Positions 56,337-64,000 of a stretch of 64,000 bases of DNA are shown in pieces. Position numbers and translations under genes: made by a program. Location of the stretch: contig UPXV01000001.1 of NCBI GenBank assembly GCA_900538465.1, positions 153,339 through 217,338 on the forward strand. The letters are read 5' to 3'. Below the pieces are notes generated by a model. That model was not told the DNA's origin. It did not search any database and was given only the letters and a program-made list of their open reading frames with translations. The DNA is from an uncultured Erysipelotrichaceae bacterium. GTDB lineage: Bacteria; Bacillota_I; Bacilli_A; Erysipelotrichales; Coprobacillaceae. How positions within the stretch are numbered: position 1 is the stretch's first letter; each line of letters begins with the position of its first letter.

Positions 56337-57087
56337 TAACAATCACCTCACTCGAATGTAATACTGGTCCTTCTACACATATTCTCTTATATGGTTTTGT
56401 TTTGGTTTTGCATGAGCATCCCATACATGCACCAAATCCACATCCCATACGTGCTTCAAATGACAAATATCCATTATCAGGATAAGCCAATGTTAAAGCA
56501 TCTAACATTTTTTCAGGACCACATGTATAATACACATCCATATCAAAATCATGATTTTTTAAAACATCAACAACAGTTCCCTTTTCACCAAGAGTTCCAT
56601 CCATTGTCGCAACATAAGTTGGACATAACGCTTCAAATTCTTTTTGATAGAACACAGCATCTTTCGTATTGAAACCTAAAATAGCAGTAACTTGAACACC
56701 TTTTGCCAAAAGGTCTTTTGCAAGTTTATACATTGGTGGAACTCCTAATCCCCCACCAATGACAACTGCACTTTGATGATCTAAATCAACAAATCCATTT
56801 CCAAGACCTGTTAAACAATCAAGTTGGTCTCCGATTTGTTTTTGTGCTAAGATTTTTGTTCCTTCTCCTACAACTCTAAAGATAATTGTTATATGATTTT
56901 CATCATAATCACAAATACTCATCGGTCTTCTTAAATAAGGTTGTAAAGAATCATTAATTTTAATGTTAATAAATTGACCAGGTGTTGTAATATAGCTTGC
57001 CGCTTCACCTTCTAAAATCATTTCATAGACATCTTTGACAAGTTCTCTTTTTGAAACAATAGTCATTATTCCTTGATAATTTGCCAT
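56329..57087 (-). CDS. pyrK: Dihydroorotate dehydrogenase B electron transfer subunit
   Basis: 252 residues. FAD-binding part (YLRRPMSICDYD, the R-x-x-S motif), NAD-binding part (VVIGGGLGVPPMYKLAK) and the C-terminal 2Fe-2S cluster with cysteines in MGCGFGACMGCSCKTK and a further Cys in RICVEGPV. It passes electrons from dihydroorotate via PyrD to NAD. Encoded just before pyrD with a small overlap. Confidence 0.97.
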   Translation of the reverse strand: MANYQGIMTIVSKRELVKDVYEMILEGEAASYITTPGQFINIKINDSLQPYLRRPMSICDYDENHITIIFRVVGEGTKILAQKQIGDQLDCLTGLGNGFVDLDHQSAVVIGGGLGVPPMYKLAKDLLAKGVQVTAILGFNTKDAVFYQKEFEALCPTYVATMDGTLGEKGTVVDVLKNHDFDMDVYYTCGPEKMLDALTLAYPDNGYLSFEARMGCGFGACMGCSCKTKTKPYKRICVEGPVLHSSEVIVNG

Positions 57088-58362
57088 TTATATTTCCTCC
57101 ATTTCTGTCATTTTTCCATTAACAATATTGGCAATAATCTTTCCATAACATTTGACTCCTAAAAATGGTGTATTGACTGATTTTGATTTGATATCCTCTT
57201 CTTTAATAATAAATTCTTTATCTAAATCAAAGATACATAAATTGGCTTTTTGTCCTAATTTTACATCTCCTTCTAAACGTAAAACATGGGCAGGACCAGT
57301 TGTTAAAGCATCTAAAATTGTTTCTAATTTCACCAAATTCTTTTTCACTAAATATGTATATAATAATGGAAAAGCATGTTGAATCCCAATAATTCCAAAT
57401 GGAGCATCTTGAATTGGTTTATTCTTTTCTTCTCTGGCATGAGGTGCATGATCCGTCGCAATAACTTTGATTGTTTGATCATTTAATCCATCAATTAAAG
57501 CTTGATGATCTTCAATTGAACGTAGTGGTGGATTCATTTTATAGTTTGGATGACAATCCTTAATATTCTCTTCTGTTAAAATCAAATGATGGGGACTTGC
57601 TTCTCCTGAAACTGGTAAACCATCTTTTTTGGCTTGTCTTAACAATTCAACTGTTTCCTTTGTTGAAATATGACAAACATGATAGCGATTTTGATAATGT
57701 TTGACTATTTCTAAGTCTCTTGCCACTTGTTTATATTCAGAAGCACTATTAATACCAATTAAATCATGTTCTTTTGCATAGTGTCCTTCATGGATACATC
57801 CTCCGTGTAATTCCCTTTCATCTTCACAATGAGCAACAATAATAGAATCAATATTACTTGCAAGCTGCATTGCTAAATCCATCATCTCATCACTTTGAAC
57901 ACCTTTTCCATCGTCAGAAAAACCTAAGACAATATCTTCTTCAACAATATGTGCCATATCAACAAGTTCTTTGCCTTTTAAATCTTTTGTAATTGCACTA
58001 TATGTATAAGTATTCACTTGTTCATCTTTTATAACTCTCTTTTTAAAATCAGCAATTGTCTCTAAATCATCCATACATGGTAATGTATTCGCCATAGCCA
58101 CAACAGTTCCATAACCACCATACAAGGCACTCATTGTTCCAGTATAGATTGTTTCTTTATGTTCAAAGCCAGGTTCTCTTAAATGAGTATGCATATCAAT
58201 GAAGTTATGAGCAACCATTTTTCCTTTTAAATCATAAGTAGGAATATCACTTTCTATATTTTTTTCAATTTTTGTAATCACACCATCTTCAATGAGAATA
58301 TCAACATTCTCAAATTGATGATTGATATACAAATATGCATTTTTTAATAAATAACTATTCAT
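57088..58362 (-). CDS. pyrC: Dihydroorotase
   Basis: 424 residues, class I type. Closes carbamoyl-aspartate to dihydroorotate. Zinc motif DMHTHLREPGFEHKE near 58, DDGKGVQ, the His ligands in VAHCEDE and CHISTKE, and ATDHAPHAREEK. Start overlaps the end of pyrB by eight bases (GAAGATGAATAG). Confidence 0.97.
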   Translation of the reverse strand: MNSYLLKNAYLYINHQFENVDILIEDGVITKIEKNIESDIPTYDLKGKMVAHNFIDMHTHLREPGFEHKETIYTGTMSALYGGYGTVVAMANTLPCMDDLETIADFKKRVIKDEQVNTYTYSAITKDLKGKELVDMAHIVEEDIVLGFSDDGKGVQSDEMMDLAMQLASNIDSIIVAHCEDERELHGGCIHEGHYAKEHDLIGINSASEYKQVARDLEIVKHYQNRYHVCHISTKETVELLRQAKKDGLPVSGEASPHHLILTEENIKDCHPNYKMNPPLRSIEDHQALIDGLNDQTIKVIATDHAPHAREEKNKPIQDAPFGIIGIQHAFPLLYTYLVKKNLVKLETILDALTTGPAHVLRLEGDVKLGQKANLCIFDLDKEFIIKEEDIKSKSVNTPFLGVKCYGKIIANIVNGKMTEMEEI

Positions 58363-59227
58363 CTTCTAATACCTTATGAATCATCGCCATTCTCACAAAA
58401 ACACCATTTCTCATTTGCGTAAAAATACGACTCTTCTCACTTTCTACTAATTCATCTTTAATTTCTACATCTCTATTAATTGGTGCAGGATGCATAATAA
58501 TCGCTGTATCTTTCATACGATTATATCTTTCTAATGACAAACCATAAATTTGATGATATTTTTCTTTTGAGAAGTTTTCATCACCTTGATGTCTTTCATG
58601 TTGAACACGAAGTAACATCACAACATCCATATCTTCAATCACTTCATCAAAATCAACATAATTATATCCTTCTTGTTTATATTCTAATGGGCCAGATGTG
58701 TATACACTCATCCCTAAACGTTGCATCACACTATAATTCGAATGAGCAACTCTTGAATGAAGAATATCTCCCACAATAACAACCTTTAATCCTTCAAAAT
58801 GACCAAATTCTTCTTTGATTGTCATTAAATCCAATAATGATTGTGAAGGATGATTTCCTTTACCATCTCCGGCATTTAAAATAGGAACATTTAAAGCTGT
58901 TAATTGTTTATAATAATCATCATCACTATGACGAATCACCAAAGCATCACAACCAATACTTTCAAATAATTTACAAGTATCATAAAGCGTTTCTCCCTTT
59001 TTCAAACTTGAATTACTTGCTTCAAAATTTTGAGTACGACATCCTAAGTTTCCAGCTGCCATATCAAAACTATAATGTGTTCGTGTTGAAGGTTCAAAGA
59101 ATAAATTGGCTACAACCTTCTTTTGTTGATAATCAACGACCTTACCATTTTTAAAAGCAATCGCTTCATCAATCAAATCATTGATTTCCTCAAGACTTAA
59201 ATCATCTAAATTTACAATATTCTTCAT
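58355..59227 (-). CDS. pyrB: Aspartate carbamoyltransferase catalytic subunit
   Basis: 290 residues, near the Bacillus length. Makes carbamoyl-aspartate, the first committed pyrimidine step. Seen: NLFFEPSTRTHYSFDMAA (carbamoyl-phosphate site; the second Arg of the usual S-T-R-T-R is His here), LVIRHSDDDY, GDGKGNHPSQSLLD, and HPAPINRDVEI. No regulatory subunit gene pyrI is adjacent, as in Bacillus. First gene of the operon after a leader attenuator. Confidence 0.97.
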   Translation of the reverse strand: MKNIVNLDDLSLEEINDLIDEAIAFKNGKVVDYQQKKVVANLFFEPSTRTHYSFDMAAGNLGCRTQNFEASNSSLKKGETLYDTCKLFESIGCDALVIRHSDDDYYKQLTALNVPILNAGDGKGNHPSQSLLDLMTIKEEFGHFEGLKVVIVGDILHSRVAHSNYSVMQRLGMSVYTSGPLEYKQEGYNYVDFDEVIEDMDVVMLLRVQHERHQGDENFSKEKYHQIYGLSLERYNRMKDTAIIMHPAPINRDVEIKDELVESEKSRIFTQMRNGVFVRMAMIHKVLEDE

Positions 59228-59238
59228 GTCTGTCTCCT

Positions 59239-59291
59239 TCCAAAAAAAATATACCTATTAGGTATATTTATATTTCATGAATAGATATACC
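59239..59291 (-). promoter_or_regulatory. pyr operon attenuator: alternative hairpins
   Basis: On the minus strand AATATACCT pairs with AGGTATATT (59260-59268 with 59248-59256) and is followed by TTTTTTT, a terminator just before the pyrB ribosome site. An earlier GGTATAT (59285-59291) can pair instead with the first arm ATATACC (59261-59267), giving an antiterminator. I see no PyrR-binding consensus loop. Regulation by uridine nucleotides is expected from the operon content but the trigger is unknown. Confidence 0.7.
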
Positions 59292-59303
59292 TTTATCTTT
59301 AAT

Positions 59304-59332
59304 ATCATACCAAAACTCTTATGATTTGACAA
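59304..59332 (-). promoter_or_regulatory. Promoter of the pyr operon
   Basis: Minus-strand TTGTCA (59327-59332), 17-bp spacer, TATGAT (59304-59309); leader of about 70 nt. Confidence 0.75.
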
Positions 59333-59337
59333 TTATT

Positions 59338-59814
59338 CTATTCATTGATTTTCTTTTTTAATGCTTTTTCAACAATTGGTGGAACCAATCCTTCAACACT
59401 ATGATGATGAGTTGCAATTTCTTTCACAGATGACGAAGAAATATAAGAATGATTAGGTCTTGTCATCAAAAAGACCATATCAACACTATCATCCAAATAT
59501 TGATTAGAAAAAGCAAGTTGTAATTCATATTCAAAATCCATAGTTGCACGAAGTCCTCTTACCAAAACACTTGCACCAACTTTTTTTGCATATTCCACAG
59601 CTAATGCATCACTATAATCAACAGAAACATTATCAAAAGAAGATGTAACTTCTTTTAACAACTCAATTCTTTCTTGTAAAGAAAACATTGTTTTCTTTAC
59701 TGGATTATCAAAAATCGTTACATATAAATGTTCATACATACGACTTGCACGTTCAATAATATCTAAATGTCCACTTGTTACGGGATCAAATGTTCCTGCA
59801 TATACTGCTTTCAT
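59338..59814 (-). CDS. coaD: Phosphopantetheine adenylyltransferase
   Basis: 158 residues. Fourth step of CoA synthesis. Nucleotidyltransferase motifs: YAGTFDPVTSGHLDIIERA (T/HxGH), VRGLRATMDFEYELQLA in part, and SYISSSSVKEIA (ISSTxxR-type, with Val-Lys here). Follows rsmD as in Bacillus ylbH-ylbI. Confidence 0.97.
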   Translation of the reverse strand: MKAVYAGTFDPVTSGHLDIIERASRMYEHLYVTIFDNPVKKTMFSLQERIELLKEVTSSFDNVSVDYSDALAVEYAKKVGASVLVRGLRATMDFEYELQLAFSNQYLDDSVDMVFLMTRPNHSYISSSSVKEIATHHHSVEGLVPPIVEKALKKKINE

Positions 59815-59818
59815 ATTG

Positions 59819-60370
59819 TTACTCCTTATATTTTAATATTTGTAATGTTGTTATACCATATGATTGTTGCTTTTTTAAAACAAATGGTTCTTTTATTTCT
59901 AAAGTTTCTTCATTTAAATCTTCTATTACAATAAGACAATCATCATTTAACATATGATTTTCAACCAAAAAATCCAATATTCCCTGATTGATTTTTAATC
60001 CATAAGGTGGATCCAATAAAACCAAATCAAATGTTAATGATTCTTGAGCAAATTGTTGCAATGCTTTTCTAAAATCCATCTTATAGACATGAGCAACTTC
60101 CTCAAGATGAAGCAGCTTGATATTTTCCTTAATTGTCGCAAAAGCTTTATATTGTTTATCAACACTATAAAGTTCATCCATTCCTCGACTTAATGCTTCA
60201 ATACCAAGTCCCCCACTTCCACCAAACAAATCCAAACAGATACCACCATCAAAATAAGGTCCAATCATATTAAATAAATTTTCTTTATTCTTATCTGTTG
60301 TTGGTCTTGTTAAAGAAGAATCTACACTCTTTAATTGTCGACTTTTAAACTTACCTGCAATGACTCTCAT
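59819..60370 (-). CDS. rsmD: 16S rRNA (guanine966-N2)-methyltransferase RsmD
   Basis: 183 residues. MRVIAGKFKSRQLKSVDS, RPTTDKNKENLFNMI, LDLFGGSGGLGIEALSRG (SAM site) and the catalytic VLLDPPYG. Modifies assembling 30S particles. Immediately upstream of coaD and downstream of the ylbF-like gene. Confidence 0.96.
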   Translation of the reverse strand: MRVIAGKFKSRQLKSVDSSLTRPTTDKNKENLFNMIGPYFDGGICLDLFGGSGGLGIEALSRGMDELYSVDKQYKAFATIKENIKLLHLEEVAHVYKMDFRKALQQFAQESLTFDLVLLDPPYGLKINQGILDFLVENHMLNDDCLIVIEDLNEETLEIKEPFVLKKQQSYGITTLQILKYKE

Positions 60371-60377
60371 ATTAACC

Positions 60378-60725
60378 TCACAAAGTAAACATTTCTAATG
60401 CAATTTCATCACTTATATTTTGAAAAACAACTTTTGTCACTTCTTCTAATAATTCATTAAAAGCATAATAGTTTTGATAATAGGATTGAATTTGAGGATG
60501 GGTAGATAATTCTTTTTTGACTTCTTTTAATTTTTCTTTTAATTCATCATTTTCTATATAATTTTGATATCTTTTCATCCTCAAATAATCTTCTTGAATC
60601 ATTTGATGCCTTGAAAGCAACAACATCACATCTTCCTGATGTAATAATTTTTCTGATTCTTGATATTTTTTAAATGTTTCATCTTGACATATTGCTTCTA
60701 TCAGTTCATCTATCTCTTTATACAT
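60378..60725 (-). CDS. YlbF-family protein (RicF-like)
   Basis: 115 residues, all helical, with LLHQEDVMLLLSRHQMIQED and ALEMFTL at the end. YlbF/YmcA family. In Bacillus RicF (YlbF) is part of a complex with YmcA and YaaT that affects RNase Y, sporulation and competence. The order ylbD-ylbE-ylbF-rsmD-coaD is the Bacillus one (without ylbG). AAGGTGG before the ATG. Confidence 0.85.
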   Translation of the reverse strand: MYKEIDELIEAICQDETFKKYQESEKLLHQEDVMLLLSRHQMIQEDYLRMKRYQNYIENDELKEKLKEVKKELSTHPQIQSYYQNYYAFNELLEEVTKVVFQNISDEIALEMFTL

Positions 60726-60734
60726 ATTTCCACC

Positions 60735-60920
60735 TTACATTAACATTTCAATCATTTGTAACATCGTTCCAACCTTTTCAATTCGATCAGCAAGTGTTAA
60801 TTTATTTTCAATTTTATATTGTTCAAGCATTGTTGGATACTCTTGTGGATAACGTGAAAGAATCAAATACCATTTCGGATGTAATCTAAGATACATCCGA
60901 ATTTCATCATCAATCATCAT
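60735..60920 (-). CDS. YlbE-like small protein
   Basis: 61 residues from MMIDDEIRMYLRLHPKWYLI (ATG 60920, within AAGG-CAATGGT), overlapping the end of the ylbD-like gene by 11 bases. The pattern P-x-W-Y-x-x-L-x-R-x-P and the C-terminal M-rich helix (KVGTMLQMIEMLM) match YlbE of Bacillus, whose function is unknown. Confidence 0.75.
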   Translation of the reverse strand: MMIDDEIRMYLRLHPKWYLILSRYPQEYPTMLEQYKIENKLTLADRIEKVGTMLQMIEMLM

Positions 60921-61221
60921 ACCATTGCCTTGATTGTGTCTTTGGTTCATCTTTACCAACAAATCCACCGACTAAATCAAGAACTTTTTGAATTCCATCA
61001 AAACTTTTAGCCAAAGCATCCAAATCAACATTTTTAACAATTTCTAAAATACCACCTAAATCAACTTGCGGTGTTTTCTTATAGGGTTCCCACATCTTAT
61101 CATCTTCACCATATAAAACATAAAATTCATAAAGTTGTTGCCAACTATAACGTCCTTTAACAACTTCATCTTTTATTGAAGGAATTGTTCTTACAAATGT
61201 TTTAAAATCATCAATTTCCAT
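60910..61221 (-). CDS. YlbD-like protein (putative coat-associated)
   Basis: 103 residues from MEIDDFKTFVRTIPSIKDEV (ATG 61221, GGGTGAG upstream); an ATG 12 bases earlier is possible. Pattern F-K-x-F-V-R-x-x-P-x-I-x-x-E-V-x-x-G-x-x-x-W-Q-x-L-Y-E matches YlbD, described as a putative spore coat protein in Bacillus. The C-terminal part is Gly/Asp-rich (DLVGGFVGKDEPKTQ). Position between ftsW and ylbE supports it. Confidence 0.7.
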   Translation of the reverse strand: MEIDDFKTFVRTIPSIKDEVVKGRYSWQQLYEFYVLYGEDDKMWEPYKKTPQVDLGGILEIVKNVDLDALAKSFDGIQKVLDLVGGFVGKDEPKTQSRQWYDD

Positions 61222-61253
61222 ATTCTCACCCATAACTAGAATATGCCAAAAGT

Positions 61254-62465
61254 CTAGATTTGTTCTTTCAATTGATCACGATTATACTTAGAAATAATAG
61301 ATTGAGCAATCCCAATACCAATCATGGCAGCCCATGTTGAAGACCCACCTGAAGAAATCAATAGGAGTGGGACACCAGTCATTGGAATGAGTCCAGAGAC
61401 ACCGCCAACATTAATAATCAAATGTGTAAAGAAATAAATACCAACACCATATAATATCAATTTACTTTTGGTATCTTTCACTTTCATTCCATAATTAAAC
61501 ATCTTCCATATAATAATACAATAAGGGATTAAAAATAGCATAAAACCAGCCAATCCTAATTCTTCATATATAATAGGAACAATAAAGTCATTGTGTGATT
61601 CAGGTATGTATCCATATTTTTGACTAGAGGCTCCAAAACCTTTTCCTAATAGTCCCCCTGATGTAAAGGCAATTAAGGCATTGGTCAATTGCCACCCATC
61701 ATTTTGGACATCCGCTAAAGGATTCAACCATGTATAAATTCTCCCCAACTGATGAGGTTCTAAAATAAAAGTGGCACCAAAAACAATAATAACTCCTCCA
61801 ATAGCCAATAATACTAAAGACGCTTTTTTATATTTGGAATAATATGGCCGTGGTGTTATAAAAAATAACATCATACATAAAAATGCCAATATTAAAGAAC
61901 TTCCTAAATCTCTTTGTAATAATGCACCTACAAGAAATGCCCCAAAGATTGCTAAAATCGGACGTAATATACAATACCAAAATTTTCTTTTCTGTAACAA
62001 TTCTTTTTTTGATTTTGATATATTTTTTGGAATTTGACAGTATTCTTCAATTTCACCAAAATGAAAAGACAAAAATAAAATCATAAAAACTTTCATAAAT
62101 TCGGCAGGCTGAATCGTAAAAGAGCCAAAACGAATCCATGCATGTGAACCTTTTACACTCGTAAAAGCTAAACAAGCAAGCATAAGTGCAATTCCAATTC
62201 CATAAAGTACCCATGTTGAACCAGCTTGTATCCAACTCTTTTTAAAACAACGTGTCAAAAAAATCATAAATCCATAACCAGTCAAAACAAAAATGACCTG
62301 CTTGACCATATTGATTGTTGCATACCCAGTTCCCATAGTAGCCGTTTGTCCGACTGAGGCACTCCCTATCATGACAATACCATAAATCGTTAAAATAACA
62401 ACACAGACATAGACAGTCTTATCAACACCCCGACTCTTAAATATTCTTTTTAATAAACTAATCAT
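61254..62465 (-). CDS. ftsW: SEDS-family peptidoglycan glycosyltransferase FtsW
   Basis: 403 residues, ten membrane helices. SEDS proteins polymerise lipid II with a partner PBP. Seen: GSHAWIRFGSFTIQPAEFMK (in part), LLQRDLGSSLILAFL with the catalytic Asp, SHNDFIVPIIYEELGLAG, and GVSGLIPMTGVPLLLISSGG. The call FtsW rather than RodA or SpoVE rests on the ylbD-F neighbourhood and is less sure than the family. Overlaps the UPF0223 gene by four bases. Confidence 0.88.
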   Translation of the reverse strand: MISLLKRIFKSRGVDKTVYVCVVILTIYGIVMIGSASVGQTATMGTGYATINMVKQVIFVLTGYGFMIFLTRCFKKSWIQAGSTWVLYGIGIALMLACLAFTSVKGSHAWIRFGSFTIQPAEFMKVFMILFLSFHFGEIEEYCQIPKNISKSKKELLQKRKFWYCILRPILAIFGAFLVGALLQRDLGSSLILAFLCMMLFFITPRPYYSKYKKASLVLLAIGGVIIVFGATFILEPHQLGRIYTWLNPLADVQNDGWQLTNALIAFTSGGLLGKGFGASSQKYGYIPESHNDFIVPIIYEELGLAGFMLFLIPYCIIIWKMFNYGMKVKDTKSKLILYGVGIYFFTHLIINVGGVSGLIPMTGVPLLLISSGGSSTWAAMIGIGIAQSIISKYNRDQLKEQI

Positions 62466-62722
62466 CGCATGTCAATCCAATCATTGTCTTTGGCTTTTTG
62501 AAAAACACGATATATTGAATAATGAGAAACTTTTTCAAAAGCAGCATCAATTTGTTTTTGTTCGCTTTTTGAATCAACGACTTGACAAAACAAACGATAA
62601 CATTTCATAAATTCTTCTTTTGAGATACCTTCTTCATATGCTTTTTCTACAGCGTTATATAATGACATGACATCAATAATGTCTTGTGTACTCCAATAAG
62701 GGTCTAACGGATAATCATACAT
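62462..62722 (-). CDS. UPF0223 family protein (YktA-like)
   Basis: 86 residues from MYDYPLDPYWSTQDIIDVMS (ATG 62722, AAGGAAGTG upstream). Family pattern Y-P-x-D-P-x-W-S-T-x-[ED]-I, VEKAYEEGISKEEFM, VVDSKSEQKQIDAAFEKVS and YSIYRVFQKAK. Small helical protein of unknown function found across Firmicutes. First gene of the ftsW-ylbD-E-F-rsmD-coaD unit. Confidence 0.92.
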   Translation of the reverse strand: MYDYPLDPYWSTQDIIDVMSLYNAVEKAYEEGISKEEFMKCYRLFCQVVDSKSEQKQIDAAFEKVSHYSIYRVFQKAKDNDWIDMR

Positions 62723-62747
62723 ATCTTTCACTTCCTTTGTCTTCCCT

Positions 62748-62753
62748 ATTATA
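62748..62753 (-). promoter_or_regulatory. -10 box of the UPF0223-ftsW-coaD operon
   Basis: TATAAT on the minus strand preceded by TG; no clear -35. It is 26 bp before the start codon of the first gene. Confidence 0.45.
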
Positions 62754-62845
62754 CATGATATCTTATAAAAATAAAATAAGAATTAGGTAGAAACACTAGC
62801 AATTTTGTAAAATACGAATACATTAAATTGAAAGGAGGGAATTCA

Positions 62846-63058
62846 ATGAACTCATGTTATAACTATGGAGGTTGCGGATGCAATAGCTATATGCCAACTT
62901 TCCCATGTAACCCATTTGGTTGTGGTGGATGTCAATCATGTTCTGTAATGGGTAACTGCGGTTGTGGTTTTGGTGGCGGTAGTGGATGTACTTGGTTTGC
63001 TATCGTATTGGTTGTCTTCTTATTACTCATCATCTGTGGATGTACTAAGATTTGTTAA
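62846..63058 (+). CDS. Cys/Gly-rich small protein with C-terminal membrane helix
   Basis: 70 residues from MNSCYNYGGCGCNSYMPTFP (ATG 62846, six bases after AAAGGAGGG). The first 48 residues hold eleven cysteines and many glycines (CGGCQSC, GNCGCGFGGGSGC); a hydrophobic helix (FAIVLVVFLLLIICGC) ends the protein. Small Gly/Cys-rich peptides with such a tail resemble the YjcZ/YjcM-type sporulation peptides in layout, but the Cys content is unusual and no family is certain. It might bind metal or cross-link in a spore or wall layer. Own terminator. Confidence 0.7.
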   Translation: MNSCYNYGGCGCNSYMPTFPCNPFGCGGCQSCSVMGNCGCGFGGGSGCTWFAIVLVVFLLLIICGCTKIC

Positions 63059-63065
63059 GTTAAAC

Positions 63066-63097
63066 AAAAATATGCTAGATTTCTAGCATATTTTTTA
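63066..63097 (+). terminator. Intrinsic terminator of the Cys-rich peptide gene
   Basis: AATATGCTAGA/TCTAGCATATT 11-bp stem (63069-63079 with 63082-63092) followed by TTTTATTTTT. Confidence 0.85.
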
Positions 63098-63135
63098 TTT
63101 TTATGATAGAATAATTTTCGTGAGGTGAAAAGACA

Positions 63136-63705
63136 ATGTTATTAATGAAAGATATAATTGATGATCATCATCCTTTAATTAGGGAAGTCTCTCAACCTGT
63201 AGATCTTCCTCTTAGTCAAGAAGATGAACAATTATTGCTAGATATGCATGAATTCTTAGTGAATTCTCAAGATGAAGAAATGTCAGAAAAATATAAGTTA
63301 AGACCAGCTGTCGGAATTGCCGCTGTGCAATTAGGTATCTTAAAAAGAATGTGTGCTATTCATGTACTTACATATGATAAGGATGGAAATGTTGCAAAAG
63401 CAGATGATTATGCTTTGGTCAATCCTAAAATTGTTTCCTATACTGAAAAAGTTTCTTATCTTAAAGATGGTGAAGGATGCTTAAGTGTTAATGATGATGT
63501 TGAAGGTTATGTCCCTCGTCATGCAAAAGTCACTGTGAAAGGTTATGATGTTTTAACACATCAAGATGTTACAATTGTTGCTAGAGGATTTTTATCTATT
63601 TGTTTGCAACATGAATTAGATCATTTTGATGGAAAACTTTTCTATGATCATATTAATAAAGAAGCACCAAAAGCACCTATTCCAAATGCTATGGTTGTTG
63701 AATAA
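63136..63705 (+). CDS. def: Peptide deformylase
   Basis: 189 residues. Removes the formyl group from nascent proteins. The three motifs are present: GIAAVQ (60-65), EGCLS with the metal-binding Cys, and QHELDHFDG with two His ligands and catalytic Glu. The insertion between motifs 1 and 2 marks the larger Gram-positive (type 2) form. GAGGTGA upstream of the ATG. Confidence 0.97.
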   Translation: MLLMKDIIDDHHPLIREVSQPVDLPLSQEDEQLLLDMHEFLVNSQDEEMSEKYKLRPAVGIAAVQLGILKRMCAIHVLTYDKDGNVAKADDYALVNPKIVSYTEKVSYLKDGEGCLSVNDDVEGYVPRHAKVTVKGYDVLTHQDVTIVARGFLSICLQHELDHFDGKLFYDHINKEAPKAPIPNAMVVE

Positions 63706-63729
63706 AAAAATCCTATATAGGATTTTTTT
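63704..63729. terminator. Bidirectional terminator after def
   Basis: AAAAAAATCCTAT and complement (63704-63716 with 63717-63729) form a perfect 13-bp palindrome with A and T runs on both sides. It lies directly between def and the transposase end. Confidence 0.8.
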
Positions 63730-64000
63730 CAGATTGTTGACAAAGTGGTAACTTTTAAAAAGTTGCTACTTTTTTCTTTTACTTTTTTATTATAATTTCT
63801 TTTTCGCTTATTAATAGTCCTATTTATATCAAGAAAGATGCCTCCCTTTGAACCATCTTTCATTATCCTTTTCTTCATTCTTGCCAGTTTTCCTAAATTA
63901 TGGCACCCAAAAATAATCAACGATTCATGTTGATTTTTTTTAAGCCCTCTTACTCTTGTAAATCTTAAGCAATGCTTTTCCTTGCAATCTGCATATACCC
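63729..64000 (-). mobile_element. 3' end of an IS1182-type transposase (runs off window)
   Basis: The minus-strand frame is open from the window edge to TGA at 63729, 90 codons. It begins VYADCKEKHCLRFTRVRGLK and continues HESLIIFGCHNLGKLARMKK. The C-K-E-K-H-x-L-R-x-T-R-x-R-G and x-x-x-F-x-C-H-N-L-x-K-L-A patterns are those of the C-terminus of IS1182/IS5-like transposases. The tail then becomes Lys/Arg/Asn-rich. The rest of the element is beyond base 64000, so completeness is unknown. The frame reaches the def terminator, implying the insertion lies immediately after def. Confidence 0.65.

Noticed and set aside
62751..62845. Sporulation promoter (sigma-K, sigma-G or sigma-F) before the Cys-rich peptide gene
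   Set aside because: CATTAAAT is present but no fitting -35 element at the right distance was found.
1..64000. CRISPR arrays, tRNA and rRNA genes
   Set aside because: No regularly spaced repeats, cloverleaf-like segments or conserved rRNA stretches were noticed on either strand.

Overview
The window is 64 kb of a low-GC, spore-forming Firmicute chromosome. Gene content, the very A/T-rich sequence, strong Shine-Dalgarno sites and a near-complete set of Bacillus-like neighbourhoods suggest the Erysipelotrichia (Coprobacillus/Faecalibacillus/Thomasclavelia-type gut bacteria). The species assignment is inference, because no rRNA is present. Almost all genes lie on the minus strand; plus-strand genes are ald, a beta-hydroxyacid dehydrogenase, a small Cys-rich protein gene and def.

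Layout from left to right. 1-8.1 kb: end of a penicillin-binding protein gene, lepA, ssb, an acpS/trmB/RNA-modification cluster, and two very small genes (DUF1540 and a Cse60-like protein). 8.1-11 kb: a mutarotase-like gene with nagA, then an SDR oxidoreductase. 11.1-28.4 kb: the classical translation/envelope superoperon (rpsB-tsf-pyrH-frr-uppS-cdsA-dxr-rseP-polC, then rimP-nusA-ylxR-ylxQ-infB-rbfA). It is interrupted between polC and rimP by an insert carrying an orphan nuclease-like gene, flanked by 68-bp perfect direct repeats of the polC 3' end. 28.4-45 kb: a block in Bacillus order (spoIVFB-spoIVFA-minD-minC-mreD-mreC-radC-spoIIB-like ... valS-ysxE-spoVID ... engB-lon-tig-ysoA) lacking mreB, clpX and the hem genes. 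A double-glycine-type peptide gene and a T-box-controlled DUF4375-like gene sit inside it. 45-53.5 kb: ald, pfkA, maf, pnp, mgtE (with an overlapping upstream ORF), rpsO. 53.6-59.3 kb: a dehydrogenase, a DMT transporter and the pyrB-pyrC-pyrK-pyrD operon behind a terminator/antiterminator leader. 59.3-64 kb: coaD-rsmD-ylbF-ylbE-ylbD-ftsW-UPF0223, a Cys/Gly-rich peptide, def, and the 3' end of an IS1182-type transposase.

Two themes link the genes. One is growth: ribosome biogenesis, initiation and elongation factors, nucleotide and lipid-precursor synthesis, and cell-shape/division genes under ordinary sigma-A promoters and leader RNAs. The other is sporulation: SpoIVFA/B, SpoVID, YsxE, a SpoIIB-like protein, Cse60, DUF1540 and YlbD. 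Three promoters match the Bacillus sigma-E or sigma-G consensus rather than sigma-A. No CRISPR array, tRNA or rRNA was seen. All coordinates and pairings were read by eye; no alignment or folding program was run.
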